The notes under the pieces were generated by a model. It was not told where the DNA came from and ran no database searches. It worked only from the letters and a program-made list of their open reading frames with translations. Positions 22,441-35,484 of a DNA stretch of 64,000 nucleotides are shown one piece after another. Each line of letters begins with the position of its first letter. The first letter of the stretch is position 1. The DNA lies in NCBI GenBank assembly GCA_037349105.1, contig JAYJMM010000023.1:434001-498000 (forward strand). The letters are read 5' to 3'. Made by a program: the position numbers and the translations under genes. This DNA is from Limnomonas spitsbergensis. Lineage: Eukaryota > Chlorophyta > Chlorophyceae > Chlamydomonadales.

Positions 22441-25400
22441 GTGAAAGGACAGGGGGAGGAGGTTGAGGGGCGGGCGTATTGGTTTGATGTGTGGGGTAAG
22501 GAGCATTCGATGGCCCTTCTGCACCACTTCATTCCTGCAAGTGCGACAAGAGGCATAGTCTCGCAAGGAAAGGGAGGCGCCGCTCGCAGTACAGTCTATT
22601 GCCCGCAAGACAGGCTGTCATCGGACTCCAGGGGGGTGCGACCCTCAAACCTGATGAACCCGATCATAAAAATAGGTAACAAGTGTTCAGGGTGGAAGGC
22701 ATGTCTGGAGAGCAGGAAAGAGGCGTGATGGAGAGATGTAAAGCAGGTCAAGTCAGGCCAATCCAGGGCCAGTCATGAACCAGGCCAACCGAGCGCGCGC
22801 ACAAGGCCTGGCGGGGAGGTGGGTGAACGACATGTGTGTGGGCGGGGAATTGAGAAAGAGAGGGGAAATAAGAGGGGGAGGGGGGGCACCCAGAGCGCAC
22901 CCCATGGCCCTCAAGGTCGGGGAAAAGAGAAAAGGACAGGGGGAGGAGGTTCAGGGGCGGGCGTATTGGTTTGATGTGTGGGGTAAGGAGCATTCAATGA
23001 CCCTTCTGCACCACTTCATTCATGCAAGTGCGACAAGAGGCAGAGTCTCGCAAGGGAAGGGAGGCGCCGCTCGCAGTACAGTCTATCGCCCGCAAGACTG
23101 GCTGTCATCGGACGCCAGGGGGTGCGACCCTCAAACCTGATGAACCCGATCATAAAAATAGGTACCGGTAACAAGTGTTCAGTGTTGAAGGCATGTCTGG
23201 AGAGCAGGAAAGAGGCGTGATGGAGAGATGTAGAAGCAGGTCAAGTCAGGCCAATCCAAGGCCAGTCGTGAACCAGGCCAGCCGAGCGCGCGCACAAGAC
23301 CTGGCGGGGAGGTGGGTGAACGACAGGTGTGTGGGCGGGGAATTGAGAAAGAGAGGGGAAATAAGAGGGGGAGGGGGGGCACCCAGAGCGCACCCCATGG
23401 CCTTGGCTCAAGGTCGGGGAAAAGGGGAAAGGACAGGGGGAGGAGGTTGAGGGGCGGGCGTATTGGTTTGATGTGTGGGGTAAGGAGCATTCGATGACCC
23501 TTCTGCACCACTTCATTCCTGCAAGTGCGACAAGAGGCAGAGTCTCGCAAGGAAAGGGGGGCGCCACTCGCTGTACAGTCTATTGCCCGCAAGACTGGCT
23601 GTCATCGGACGCCAGGGGGATGCGACCCTCAAACCTGATGAACCCGATCATAAAAATAGGTAACAAGTGTTCAGGGTGGAAGGCATGTCTGGAGAGCAGG
23701 AAAGAGGCGTGATGGAGAGATGTAGAAGCAGGTCAAGTCAGGCCAATCCAGGGCCAGTCATGAACCAGGCCAACCGAGCGCGCGCACAAGGCCTGGCGGG
23801 GAGGTGGGTGAACGACAGGTGTGTGGGCGGGGAATTGAGAAAGAGAGGGGAAATAAGAGGGGGAGGGGGGGCACCCAGAGCGCACCCCATGGACTTGGCT
23901 CAAGGTCGGGGAAAAGGGGAAAGGACAGGGGGAGGAGGTTGAGGGGCGGGCGTATTGGTTTGATGTGTGGGGTAAGGAGCATTCAATGACCCTTCTGCAC
24001 CACTTCATTCCTGCAAGTGCGACAAGAGGCAGAGTCTCGCAAGGGAAGGGAGGCGCCGCTCACAGTACAGTCTATCGCCCGCAAGACTGGCTGTCATCGG
24101 ACGCCAGGGGGGTGCGACCCTCAAACCTGATGAACCCGATCATAAAAATAGGTAACAAGTGTTCAGGGTGGAAGGCATGTCTGGAGAGCAGGAAAGAGGC
24201 ATGATGGAGAGATGTAGAAGCAGGTCAAGTCAGGCCAATGCAGGGCCAGTCATGAACCAGGCCAGCCGAGCGCGCGCACATGGCCTGGCGGGGAGGTGGG
24301 TGAACGACAGGTGTGTGGGCGGGGAATTGAGAAAGAGAGGGGAAATAAGAGGGGGAGGGGGGGCACCCAGAGCGCACCCCATGGACTTGGCTCAAGGTCG
24401 GGGAAAAGAAGAAAGGAGAGGGGGGGGGAGGTTGAGGGGCGGGCGTATTGGTTTGATGTGTGGGGTAAGGAGCATTCGACGACCCTTCTGCACCACTTCA
24501 TTCCTGCAAGTGCGACAAGAGGCAGAGTCTCGCAAGGGAAGGGAGGCGCCGCTCGCAGAACAGTCTATCGCCCGCAAGACTGGCTGTCATCGGACGCCAG
24601 GGGGGTGCGACCCTCAAACCTGATGAACCCGATCATAAAAATAGGTAACAAGTGTTCAGGGTGGAAGGCATGTCTGGAGAGCAGGAAAGAGGCGCGATGG
24701 TGAGATGTAGAAGCAGGTCAAGTCAGGCCAATCCAGGGCCAGTCATGAACCAGGCCAGCGGAGCGCGTGCACAAGGCCTGGCGGGGAGGTGGGTGAACGA
24801 CAGGTGTGTGGGCGGGGAATTGAGAAAGAGAGGGGAAATAAGAGGGGGAGGGGGGGCACCCAGAGCGCACCCCATGGAATTGGCTCAAGGTCGAGGAAAA
24901 GGAGAAAGGACAGGGGGAGGAGGTTCAGGGGCGGGCGTACTGGTTTGATGTGTGGGGTAAGGAGCATTCAATGACCCTTCTGCACCACTTCATTCCTGCA
25001 AGTGCGACAAGAGGCAGAGTCTCGCAAGGGAAGGGAGGCGCCGCTCACAGTACAGTCTATCGCCTGCAAGACTGGCTGTCATCGGACGCCAGGGGGGTGC
25101 GACCCTCAAACCTGATGAACCTGATCATAAAAATAGGTAACAAGTGTTCAGGGTGGAAGGCATGTCTGGAGAGCAGGAAAGAGGCGTGGTGGAGAGATGT
25201 AGAAGCAGGTCAAGTCAGGCCAATCCAGGGCCAGTCATGAACCAGGCCAGCGGAGCGCGTGCACAAGGCCTGGCGGGGAGGTGGGTGAACGACATGTGTG
25301 TGGGCGGGGAATTGAGAAAGAGAGGGGAAATAAGAGGGGGGGGGGGGGGCACCCAGAGCGCACCCCATGGACTTGGCTCAAGGTCGGGGAAAAGGGGAAA

Positions 25401-28400
25401 GGACAGGGGGAGGAGGTTGAGGGGCGGGCGTATTGGTTTGATGTGTGGGGTAAGGAGCATTCGATGACCCTTCTGCACCACTTCATTCCTGCAAGTGCGA
25501 CAAGAGGCAGAGTCTCGCAAGGAAAGGGGGGCGCCACTCGCAGTACAGTCTATTGCCCGCAAGACTGGCTGTCATCGGACGCCAGGGGGATGCGACCCTC
25601 AAACCTGATGAACCCGATCATAAAAATAGGTAACAAGTGTTCAGGGTGGAAGGCATGTCTGGAGAGCAGGAAAGAGGCGTGATGGAGAGATGTAGAAGCA
25701 GGTCAAGTCAGGCCAATCAAAGGCCAGTCATGAACCAGGCCAGCGGAGCGCGCGCACAAGGCCTGGCGGGGAGGTGGGTGAACGACAGGTGTGTGGGCGG
25801 GGAATTGAGAAAGAGAGGGGAAATAAGAGGGGGAGGGGGGGCACCCAGAGCGCACCCCATGGACTTGGCTCAAGGTCGGGGAAAAGGGGAAAGGACAGGG
25901 GCAGGAGGTTGAGGGGCGGGCGTATTGGTTTGATGTGTGGGGTAAGGAGCATTCAATGACCCTTCTGCACCACTTCATTCCTGCAAGTGCGACAAGAGGC
26001 AGAGTCTCGCAAGGGAAGGGAGGCGCCGCTCACAGTACAGTCTATCGCCCGCAAGACTGGCTGTCATCGGACGCCAGGGGGGTGCGACCCTCAAACCTGA
26101 TGAACCCGATCATAAAAATAGGTAACAAGTGTTCAGGGTGGAAGGCATGTCTGGAGAGCAGGAAAGAGGCATGATGGAGAGATGTAGAAGCAGGTCAAGT
26201 CAGGCCAATGCAGGGCCAGTCATGAACCAGGCCAGCCGAGCGCGCGCACATGGCCTGGCGGGGAGGTGGGTGAACGACAGGTGTGTGGGCGGGGAATTGA
26301 GAAAGAGAGGGGAAATAAGAGGGGGAGGGGGGGCACCCAGAGCGCACCCCATGGACTTGGCTCAAGGTCGGGGAAAAGAAGAAAGGAGAGGGGGAGGAGG
26401 TTGAGGGGCGGGCGTATTGGTTTGATGTGTGGGGTAAGGAGCATTCGATGACCCTTCTGCACCACTTCATTCCTGCAAGTGCGACAAGAGGCAGAGTCTC
26501 GCAAGGGAAGGGAGGCGCCGCTCACAGTACAGTCTATCGCCCGCAAGACTGGCTGTCATCGGACGCCAGGGGGGTGCGACCCTCAAACCTGATGAACCCG
26601 ATCATAAAAATAGGTAACAAGTGTTCAGGGTGGAAGGCATGTCTGGAGAGCAGGAAAGAGGCGCGATGGTGAGATGTAGAAGCAGGTCAAGTCAGGCCAA
26701 TCCAGGGCCAGTCATGAACCAGGCCAGCGGAGCGCGTGCACAAGGCCTGGCGGGGAGGTGGGTGAACGACAGGTGTGTGGGCGGGGAATTGAGAAAGAGA
26801 GGGGAAATAAGAGGGGGAGGGGGGGCACCCAGAGCGCACCCCATGGAATTGGCTCAAGGTCGAGGAAAAGGAGAAAGGACAGGGGGAGGAGGTTCAGGGG
26901 CGGGCGTACTGGTTTGATGTGTGGGGTAAGGAGCATTCAATGACCCTTCTGCACCACTTCATTCCTGCAAGTGCGACAAGAGGCAGAGTCTCGCAAGGGA
27001 AGGGAGGCGCCGCTCGCAGTACAGTCTATCGCCCGCAAGACTGGCTGTCATCGGACGCCAGGGGGGTGCGACCCTCAAACCTGATGAACCCGATCATAAA
27101 AATAGGTAACAAGTGTTCAGGGTGGAAGGCATGTCTGGAGAGCAGGAAAGAGGCGTGGTGGAGAGATGTAGAAGCAGGTCAAGTCAGGCCAATCCAGGGC
27201 CAGTCATGAACCAGGCCAGCGGAGCGCGTGCACAAGGCCTGGCGGGGAGGTGGGTGAACGACATGTGTGTGGGCGGGGAATTGAGAAAGAGAGGGGAAAT
27301 AAGAGGGGGGGGGGGGGCACCCAGAGCGCACCCCATGGACTTGGCTCAAGGTCGGGGAAAAGGGGAAAGGACAGGGGGAGGAGGTTGAGGGGCGGGCGTA
27401 TTGGTTTGATGTGTGGGGTAAGGAGCATTCAATGACCCTTCTGCACCACTTCATTCCTGCAAGTGCGACAAGAGGCAGAGTCTCGCAAGGGAAGGGAGGC
27501 GCCGCTCGCAGTACAGTCTATCGCCCGCAAGACTGGCTGTCATCGGACGCCAGGGGGGTGCGACCCTCAAACCTGATGAACCCGATCATAAAAATAGGTA
27601 ACAAGTGTTCAGGGTGGAAGGCATGTCTGAAGAGCAGGAAAGAGGCGCGATGGTGAGATGTAGAAGCAGGTCAAGTCAGGCCAATCCAGGGCCAGTCATG
27701 AACCAGGCCAGCGGAGCGCGTGCACAAGGCCTGGCGGGGAGGTGGGTGAACGACAGGTGTGTGGGCGGGGAATTGAGAAAGAGAGGGGAAATAAGAGGGG
27801 GAGGGGGGGCACCCAGAGCGCACCCCATGGAATTGGCTCAAGGTCGAGGAAAAGGAGAAAGGACAGGGGGAGGAGGTTCAGGGGCGGGCGTACTGGTTTG
27901 ATGTGTGGGGTAAGGAGCATTCAATGACCCTTCTGCACCACTTCATTCATGCAAGTGCGACAAGAGGCAGAGTCTCGCAAGGGAAGGGAGGCGCCGCTCG
28001 CAGTACAGTCTATCGCCCGCAAGACTGGCTGTCATCGGACGCCAGGGGGGTGCGACCCTCAAACCTGATGAACCCGATCATAAAAATAGGTAACAAGTGT
28101 TCAGGGTGGAAGGCATGTCTGGAGAGCAGGAAAGAGGCGCGATGGTGAGATGTAGAAGCAGGTCAAGTCAGGCCAATGCAGGGCCAGTCATGAACCAGGC
28201 CAGCCGAGCGCGCGCACATGGCCTGGCGGGGAGGTGGGTGAACGACAGGTGTGTGGGCGGGGAATTGAGAAAGAGAGGGGAAATAAGAGGGGGAGGGGGG
28301 GCACCCAGAGCGCACCCCATGGACTTGGCTCAAGGTCGGGGAAAAGAAGAAAGGAGAGGGGGGGGGAGGTTGAGGGGCGGGCGTACTGGTTTGATGTGTG

Positions 28401-31400
28401 GGGTAAGGAGCATTCAATGACCCTTCTGCACCACTTCATTCCTGCAAGTGCGACAAGAGGCAGAGTCTCGCAAGGGAAGGGAGGCGCCGCTCGCAGTACA
28501 GTCTATCGCCCGCAAGACTGGCTGTCATCGGACGCCAGGGGGGTGCGACCCTCAAACCTGATGAACCCGATCATAAAAATAGGTAACAAGTGTTCAGGGT
28601 GGAAGGCATGTCTGGAGAGCAGGAAAGAGGCGTGGTGGAGAGATGTAGAAGCAGGTCAAGTCAGGCCAATCCAGGGCCAGTCATGAACCAGGCCAGCGGA
28701 GCGCGTGCACAAGGCCTGGCGGGGAGGTGGGTGAACGACATGTGTGTGGGCGGGGAATTGAGAAAGAGAGGGGAAATAAGAGGGGGGGGGGGGGGCACCC
28801 AGAGCGCACCCCATGGACTTGGCTCAAGGTCGGGGAAAAGGGGAAAGGACAGGGGGAGGAGGTTGAGGGGCGGGCGTATTGGTTTGATGTGTGGGGTAAG
28901 GAGCATTCAATGACCCTTCTGAACCACTTCATTCCTGCAAGTGCGACAAGAGGCAGAGTCTCGCAAGGGAAGGGAGGCGCCGTTCACAGTACAGTCTATC
29001 GCCCGCAAGACTGGCTGTCATCGGACTCCAGGGGGGTGCGACCCTCAAACCTGATGAACCCGATCATAAAAATAGGTAACAAGTGTTCAGGGTGGAAGGC
29101 ATGTCTGGAGAGCAGGAAAGAGGCATGATGGAGAGATGTAGAAGCAGGTCAAGTCAGGCCAATGCAGGGCCAGTCATGAACCAGGCCAGCCGAGCGCGCG
29201 CACATGGCCTGGCGGGGAGGTGGGTGAACGACAGGTGTGTGGGCGGGGAATTGAGAAAGAGAGGGGAAATAAGAGGGGGAGGGGGGGCACCCAGAGCGCA
29301 CCCCATGGACTTGGCTCAAGGTCGGGGAAAAGGGGAAAGGACAGGGGGAGGAGGTTGAGGGGCGGGCGTATTGGTTTGATGTGTGGGGTAAGGAGCATTC
29401 AATGACCCTTCTGCACCACTTCATTCCTGCAAGTGCGACAAGAGGCAGAGTCTCGCAAGGGAAGGGAGGCGCCGTTCACAGTACAGTCTATCGCCCGCAA
29501 GACTGGCTGTCATCGGACTCCAGGGGGGTGCGACCCTCAAACCTGATGAACCCGATCATAAAAATAGGTAACAAGTGTTCAGGGTGGAAGGCATGTCTGG
29601 AGAGCAGGAAAGAGGCATGATGGAGAGATGTAGAAGCAGGTCAAGTCAGGCCAATGCAGGGCCAGTCATGATCTAGGCCAGCCGAGCGCGCGCACATGGC
29701 CTGGCGGGGAGGTGGGTGAACGACAGGTGTGTGGGCGGGGAATTGAGAAAGAGAGGGGAAATAAGAGGGGGAGGGGGGGCACCCAGAGCGCACCCCATGG
29801 ACTTGGCTCAAGGTCGGGGAAAAGAAGAAAGGAGAGGGGGGGGGAGGTTGAGGGGCGGGCGTACTGGTTTGATGTGTGGGGTAAGGAGCATTCAATGACC
29901 CTTCTGCACCACTTCATTCCTGCAAGTGCGACAAGAGGCAGAGTCTCGCAAGGGAAGGGAGGCGCCGCTCGCAGTACAGTCTATCGCCCGCAAGACTGGC
30001 TGTCATCGGACGCCAGGGGGGTGCGACCCTCAAACCTGATGAACCCGATCATAAAAATAGGTAACAAGTGTTCAGGGTGGAAGGCATGTCTGGAGAGCAG
30101 GAAAGAGGCGTGATGGAGAGATGTAGAAGCATGTCAAGTCATGCCAATCCAGGGCCAGTCATGAACCAGGCCAGCCGAGCGCGCACACAAGGCCTGGCGA
30201 GGAGGTGGGTGAACGACAGGTGTGTGGGCGGGGAATTGAGAAAGAGAGGGGAAATAAGAGGGGGAGGGGGGGCACCCAGAGCACACCCCATGGCCCTCAA
30301 GGTCGGGGAAAAGGGGAAAGGACAGGGGGAGGGGGTTGAGGGGCGGGCGTATTGGTTTGATGTGTGGGGTAAGGAGCATTCAATGACCCTTCTGCACCAC
30401 TTCATTCCTGCAAGTGCGACAAGAGGCAGAGTCTCGCAAGGGAAGGGAGGCGCCACTCGCAGTACAGTCTATTGCCCGCAAGACTGGCTGTCATCGGACT
30501 CCAGGGGGGTGCGACCCTCAAACCTGATGAACCCGATCATAAAAATAGGTACCGGTAACAAGTGTTCAGTGTTGAAGGCATGTCTGGAGATCAGGAAAGA
30601 GGCGTGATGGAGAGATGTAGAAGCAGGTCAAGTCAGGCCAATCCAAGGCCAGTCGTGAACCAGGCCAGCCGAGCGCGCGCACAAGACCTGGCGGGGAGGT
30701 GGGTGAACGACAGGTGTGTGGGCGGGGAATTGAGAAAGAGAGGGGAAATAAGAGGGGGAGGGGGGGCACCCAGAGCGCACCCCATGGCCTTGGCTCAAGG
30801 TCGGGGAAAGGGGGAAAGGACAGGGGGAGGAGTTTGAGGGGCGGGCGTATTGGTTTGATGTGTGGGGTAAGGAGCATTCGATGACCCTTCTGCACCACTT
30901 CATTCCTGCAAGTGCGACAAGAGGCAGAGTCTCGCAAGGAAAGGGAGGCGCCGCTCGCAGTACAGTCTATCGCCCGCAAGACTGGCTGTCATCGGACTCC
31001 AGGGGGGTGCGACCCTCAAACCTGATGAACCTGATCATAAAAATAGGTAACAAGTGTTCAGGGTGGAAGGCATGTCTGGAGAGCAGGAAAGAGGCGTGAT
31101 GGAGAGATGTAGAAGCAGGTCAAGTCAGGCCAATCCAGGGCCAGTCATGAACCAGGCCAGCCGAGCGCGCGCACAAGGCATGGCGGGGAGGTGGGTGAAC
31201 GACAGGTGTGTGGGCGGGCAATTGAGAAAGAGAGGGGAAATAAGAGGGGGAGGGGGGGCACCCAGAGCGCACCCCATGGACTTGGCTCAAGGTCGGGGAA
31301 AAGGGGAAAGGACAGGGGGGGGAGGTTCAGGGGCGGGCGTATTGGTTTGATGTGTGGGGTAAGGAGCATTCAATGACCCTTCTGCACCACTTCATTCCTG

Positions 31401-32746
31401 CAAGTGCGACAAGAGGCAGAGTCTCGCAAGGGAAGGGAGGCGCCACTCGCAGTACAGTCTATTGCCCGCAAGACTGGCTGTCATCGGACGCCAGGGGGGT
31501 GCGACCCTCAAACCTGATGAACCCGATCATAAAAATAGGTAACAAGTGTTCAGGGTGGAAGGCATGTCTGGAGAGCAGGAAAGAGGCGTGATGGAGAGAT
31601 GTAGATGCAGGTCAAGTCAAGCCAATGCAGGGCCAGTCATGAACCAGGCCAACCGAGTGCGCGCACAAGACCTGGCGGGGAGGTGGGTGAACGACAGGTG
31701 TGTGGGCGGGGAATTGAGAAAGAGAGGGGAAATAAGAGGGGGAGGAGGGGCACCCAGAGCGCACCCCATGGACTTGGCTCAAGGTCGGGGAAAAGGGGAA
31801 AGGACAGGGGGAGGAGGTTGAGGGGCGGGCGTATTGGTTTGATGTGTGGGGTAAGGAGCATTCGATGACCCTTCTGCACCACTTCATTCCTGCAAGTGCG
31901 ACAAGAGGCAGAGTCTCGCAAGGAAAGGGAGGCGCCGCTCGCAGTACAGTCTATCGCCCGCAAGACTGGCTGTCATCGGACTCCAGGGGGGTGCGACCCT
32001 CAAACCTGATGAACCTGATCATAAAAATTGGTAACAAGTGTTCAGGGTGGAAGGCATGTCTGGAGAGCAGGAAAGAGGCGTGATGGAGAGATGTAGATGC
32101 AGGTCAAGTCAGGCCAATCCAGGGCCAGTCATGAACCAGGCCAGCCGAGCGCGCGCACAAGGCATGGCGGGGAGGTGGGTGAACGACAGGTGTGTGGGCG
32201 GGGAATTGAGAAAGAGAGGGGAAATAAGAGGGGGAGGGGGGGCACCCAGAGCGCACCCCATGGCCCTCAAGGTCGGGGAAAAGGGGAAAGGACAGGGGGA
32301 GGAGGTTGAGGGGCGGGCGTATTGGTTTGATGTGTGGGGTAAGGAGCATTCGATGACCCTTCTGCACCACTTCATTCCTGCAAGTGCGACAAGAGGCAGA
32401 GTCTCGCAAGGGAAGGGAGGCGCCGCTCGCAGTACAGTCTATCGCCCGCAAGACTGGCTGTCATCGGACTCCAGGGGGGTGCGACCCTCAAACCTGATGA
32501 ACCCGATCATAAAGATAGGTAACAAGTATTCAGGGTGGAAGGCATGTCTGGAGATCAGGAAAGAGGCGTGATGGAGAGATGTAGAAGCAGGTCAAGTCAG
32601 GCCAATCCAAGGCCAGTCATGAACCAGGCCAGCCGAGCGCGCGCAAAAGACCTGGCGGGGAGGTGGGTGAACGACATGTGTGTGGGCGGGGAATTGAGAA
32701 AGAGAGGGGAAATAAGAGGGGGAGGGGGGGCACCCAGAGCGCACCC
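22441..32746. repeat. 492-bp tandem array, left copy, about 21 units
   Basis: The unit starts arbitrarily at aggcatgtctggagagcagg and contains a G-rich block (gagggggagggggggcacc, then gacagggggaggagg and ggggcgggcg) and a tcataaaaataggtaacaag segment. Units are about 492 bp. Some lack four bases at catggccctcaagg, and two carry an extra six bases (ggtaccggtaac, near 23163 and 30550). 492 equals 164 codons, so the same frames reopen in every unit on both strands. Four-base indels break them and the repeated 60-180 aa frames are judged non-coding. The first unit is truncated and abuts the minisatellite; the last stops inside a unit at 32746. Confidence 0.97.
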
Positions 32747-33055
32747 AGCATGTCGGCGGTCTGAGAGGCACAGCCTGAGCGTGCGCAATAGTGGGGCACG
32801 CGCAAAGCCTGAGCGCCGCCGCCGCCAGCCAGCAACGTAGCCTCCTAACAGAGCCTCCTAAAATAGCAGCATAAACAGCAAATGTAAGATACAAATGAGG
32901 GCAATAACCGCAGGCAGCAGCTCTGGCTGAGTGAGGCTATCCTGCATTACCGGATGCAGGCCGGAGACGGGCAACCGGTGACATGGGCAACCGACATCCA
33001 GCATGCAGGAGGGAAGGCCGGAGAGGGCTTCCGCAAGAGATGCAGACGTGCATCG

Positions 33056-33290
33056 GAAGCCAGTAGCAGAACTTGAGCAGCAGGTGCGGTGCACACGTAG
33101 AACCGCTGCCGCCTGAAGGTCTAAAATCAGCTAGGCAGGCAGGCCTTCAACGCAAGACATATCCGTTTCCTGCGCTGCCAGAGTCGCGCACCATGCAGGC
33201 AGACAGCACCAAGTTTAGCAAAATATTCCAGACACAGCCTGCTGCAAGGCCAGAGGATAGCGCCGCCCAGCCAGAACCACCGTCAGAGCT
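33056..33290 (+). repeat. Duplicated segment, outer copy (left arm)
   Basis: This segment aligns with 36100-36310. Shared blocks include acttgag, ccgctgccgcc, aatcagct, ggcaggccttc, tagcgccg and agccagaaccaccgt. Both copies are mirrored in the right arm (about 56061-56295 and 53041-53251). It may be a duplicated exon or a dispersed element. The plus frame 33073-33417 reads a proline-rich peptide without recognised domains. Confidence 0.55.
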
Positions 33291-33429
33291 GCCAAAGAGG
33301 CAGCATCCGCCAGGTTCAATCAGATTTGGCCATACGCCCCTTCTTACCTTGATAACAGGCGACCTCCGGCAAAGGACCTTGTGGACCTTGCGCACCAAGA
33401 GGCTGCATGGGAGGTGAAACACTCTCAGA

Positions 33430-33900
33430 CTACTCAAGATAAAATTCAAAGTAGCAGCTAGCTCCAGTGACTTTATAGGCCGACGTGCGGCACACCTGTT
33501 CGTCGGAAACGGGCAACATTTGAATTGTTACCACCTGCAACGCGGGGATCACCCGCCTGAAACTGCCCTCCGACAACCGGCCGGCGGCCAGGGTTTCAGA
33601 CAGGTGTAGCCAACTAGATACACTCCTTGGTTTCTCAGCCATATGTCATCGGGCATAGTTTTCCAAACCCTGCCATGTTGTGGACACTGGGCAGCCCCCA
33701 TCAAAAGCAGTACTGACCATAAGAAGTGTTGTCTGGTACAGCCCTAGCACAGTGAAGCCCCCTCCTCCCACACCTGCAGGTGCATGCCAGTGCGTAATCG
33801 CCCGCCCTGCCCTGCCTTGGTCCCAGGGAATGACCAGCAAGCGCGGCCCCTTCAGCGTCCTTCCCCGGCGCCCAGCAGGTACACCCCCCATACCCCACAC
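33430..33900 (-). CDS. Candidate exons of an unrecognised gene, split by an in-frame TGA (left arm)
   Basis: Two minus-strand frames, 33900-33646 and 33642-33430, are in register and separated only by a TGA. The second reads like ordinary protein (RVIPALQVVTIQMLPVSDEQ ... SAYKVTGASCYFEFYLE). The first contains LLVIPWDQGRAGRAITHW. There is no recognised domain. The same arrangement, stop included, is in the right arm at 55451-55921. Splicing may remove the stop. Low confidence that it is expressed. Confidence 0.3.
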
Positions 33901-34907
33901 CCATCAGGGGCCCCCCAATGTCCCTGCCCACATCCCCACGTGGACAACCTTAGCCTGGCCGCTGCTGCCGTCTGCCGCCTGCCCAGCTCGTAAACCAGGG
34001 TGCGGCCTTCTCCCGTGGGGCCAGCAGCAGGGCCTTCCCGGTCGCCAACCCTCCTCCGCCTTGGCTTACAGCTCGTTGAGGTCGACCTTCTGGCCTGACA
34101 GCAAGGGGCAAGGAGGGAGGTGGGCTAACAGAGGCAAGCAGAAGCCGCTCCTACGGCTGCAACGACTGTTGGAGGGCTGCCCTGGCAGTCACTCAAGTTC
34201 CTAAAACTGCAAAATGCTAACCCTGCTTAAGCCCCATGCAGATGGCAGGGGAAAGCAACTGCTGCAGCCTACATTGCACCAGGCGGAAACTGCCGCCTCG
34301 CCAGGGGGAAAGCAGCCTATGAGGCGGGTTTGAGGGTATGGAAGCCCAACAAATCAAGCTGTAAATTGCACCAGGCCAGGAGTTGCCGCCTCATCGGGGG
34401 GGAAGCAGCCTGTGACTCCCCATTTGCCTGCATTTCAGCAGAGCAACCTCTGCGATAATATTAGCCAAGTGCCTCTGCCTGACGAATGGTGGTCGTTTGC
34501 CTGATGGCCATGCTCAGCTGCTAGCATAGTGGACATGCTCCAAAGTTTGAGGGACAAACTGGGCATGCCCTGAAGCCACAACAGCTTTCTTCGCATGTTG
34601 CCGTACAACAACGCTGTCCTTCACTCCCTCCAGCCCCCTGCCCTCGCCTCTGTGCCCCCGCACACCTGCTTCTTCAGCTCCCTTATGCACAGAAGGCAGC
34701 CAAACAGCTGTCCGTGTACCTCACGCTGCCGGTGGTTGTCTCACACCTACCGGGACCATTTTTGCCTCAACACGCCTGCACAGGGGGGGGGCATTTCCAT
34801 TTAGGGAGGCAACGTCTCGTCATAAATGCTGCAGGAGAGAATCCCGATGCTGGGCGAGCGCGGCCGCCTTTCTTGACACGCGTGAACACGCGTCGGGCCA
34901 AGAGGGA

Positions 34908-34937
34908 GGTTTAGGGTTAAGGGTTAGACGACCCTAA
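34908..34937. other. Telomere-like motif in the left arm
   Basis: ggtttagggttaagggttag is followed a few bases later by accctaa in the opposite sense. This is two to three degenerate units of the plant/algal TTTAGGG type. It is too short to call an interstitial telomere. The mirrored site in the right arm is 54413-54449. Confidence 0.4.
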
Positions 34938-35484
34938 GGCCGTAAACCAACATGGGTGGGGGCAACAGGGGGGAGGAAATAAGAGCATTCAGGGAGGCGT
35001 GTGCAGTGTGGGGGGGCATTGTGCACTATCCTCTATTAATAGAGCTCACAGCTGCCCTAAAGCTGATGTTGGGAGCACGCTGCAGCTTCCTTGCACACTT
35101 TTGCGGCGTGTACAACGCCGTGGAATATGGGAAGGGGGGGGGGTCCAACGAGGACTACGACAAGAGGAGTAGTGTCACCCCGCTCTGGTTTAAACCTGAA
35201 ACCTAGGTTATGCGCACGTTCAGTGGTATGTGTGCATCTTCTCTGTACCTACCTATCGTCCACCGCTTGTGTAAGGCAGGGCAGCGGTGGAAGTCAGGGG
35301 GGGTGGTACTGCGGAACTAGGGGAGGTTGCAGGTCAAGGCAGAGCGGTCACAGTTCTGCAGACAAGCAGAAGTGACCTGAAGAGTATTATTTTACAGCAT
35401 TCTTAAAGCCATGCCGCCCCCAGCCTATAGGTCTCCGTCAGGCGGAACCTGCTATGCCTGGTTCGGAGACCGTACCGCCGTGAA

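Noticed and set aside
21895..22608. 237-aa minus-strand frame of leucine/histidine/glutamine repeats
   Set aside because: An alternative reading of the 39-bp minisatellite and the first array unit, in a different frame from the MYND gene.
22423..32840. Repeated 60-180 aa frames in the 492-bp array
   Set aside because: 492 is a multiple of 3, so the same frames recur in every unit on both strands. Four-base indels between units and frequent stops break any long product.
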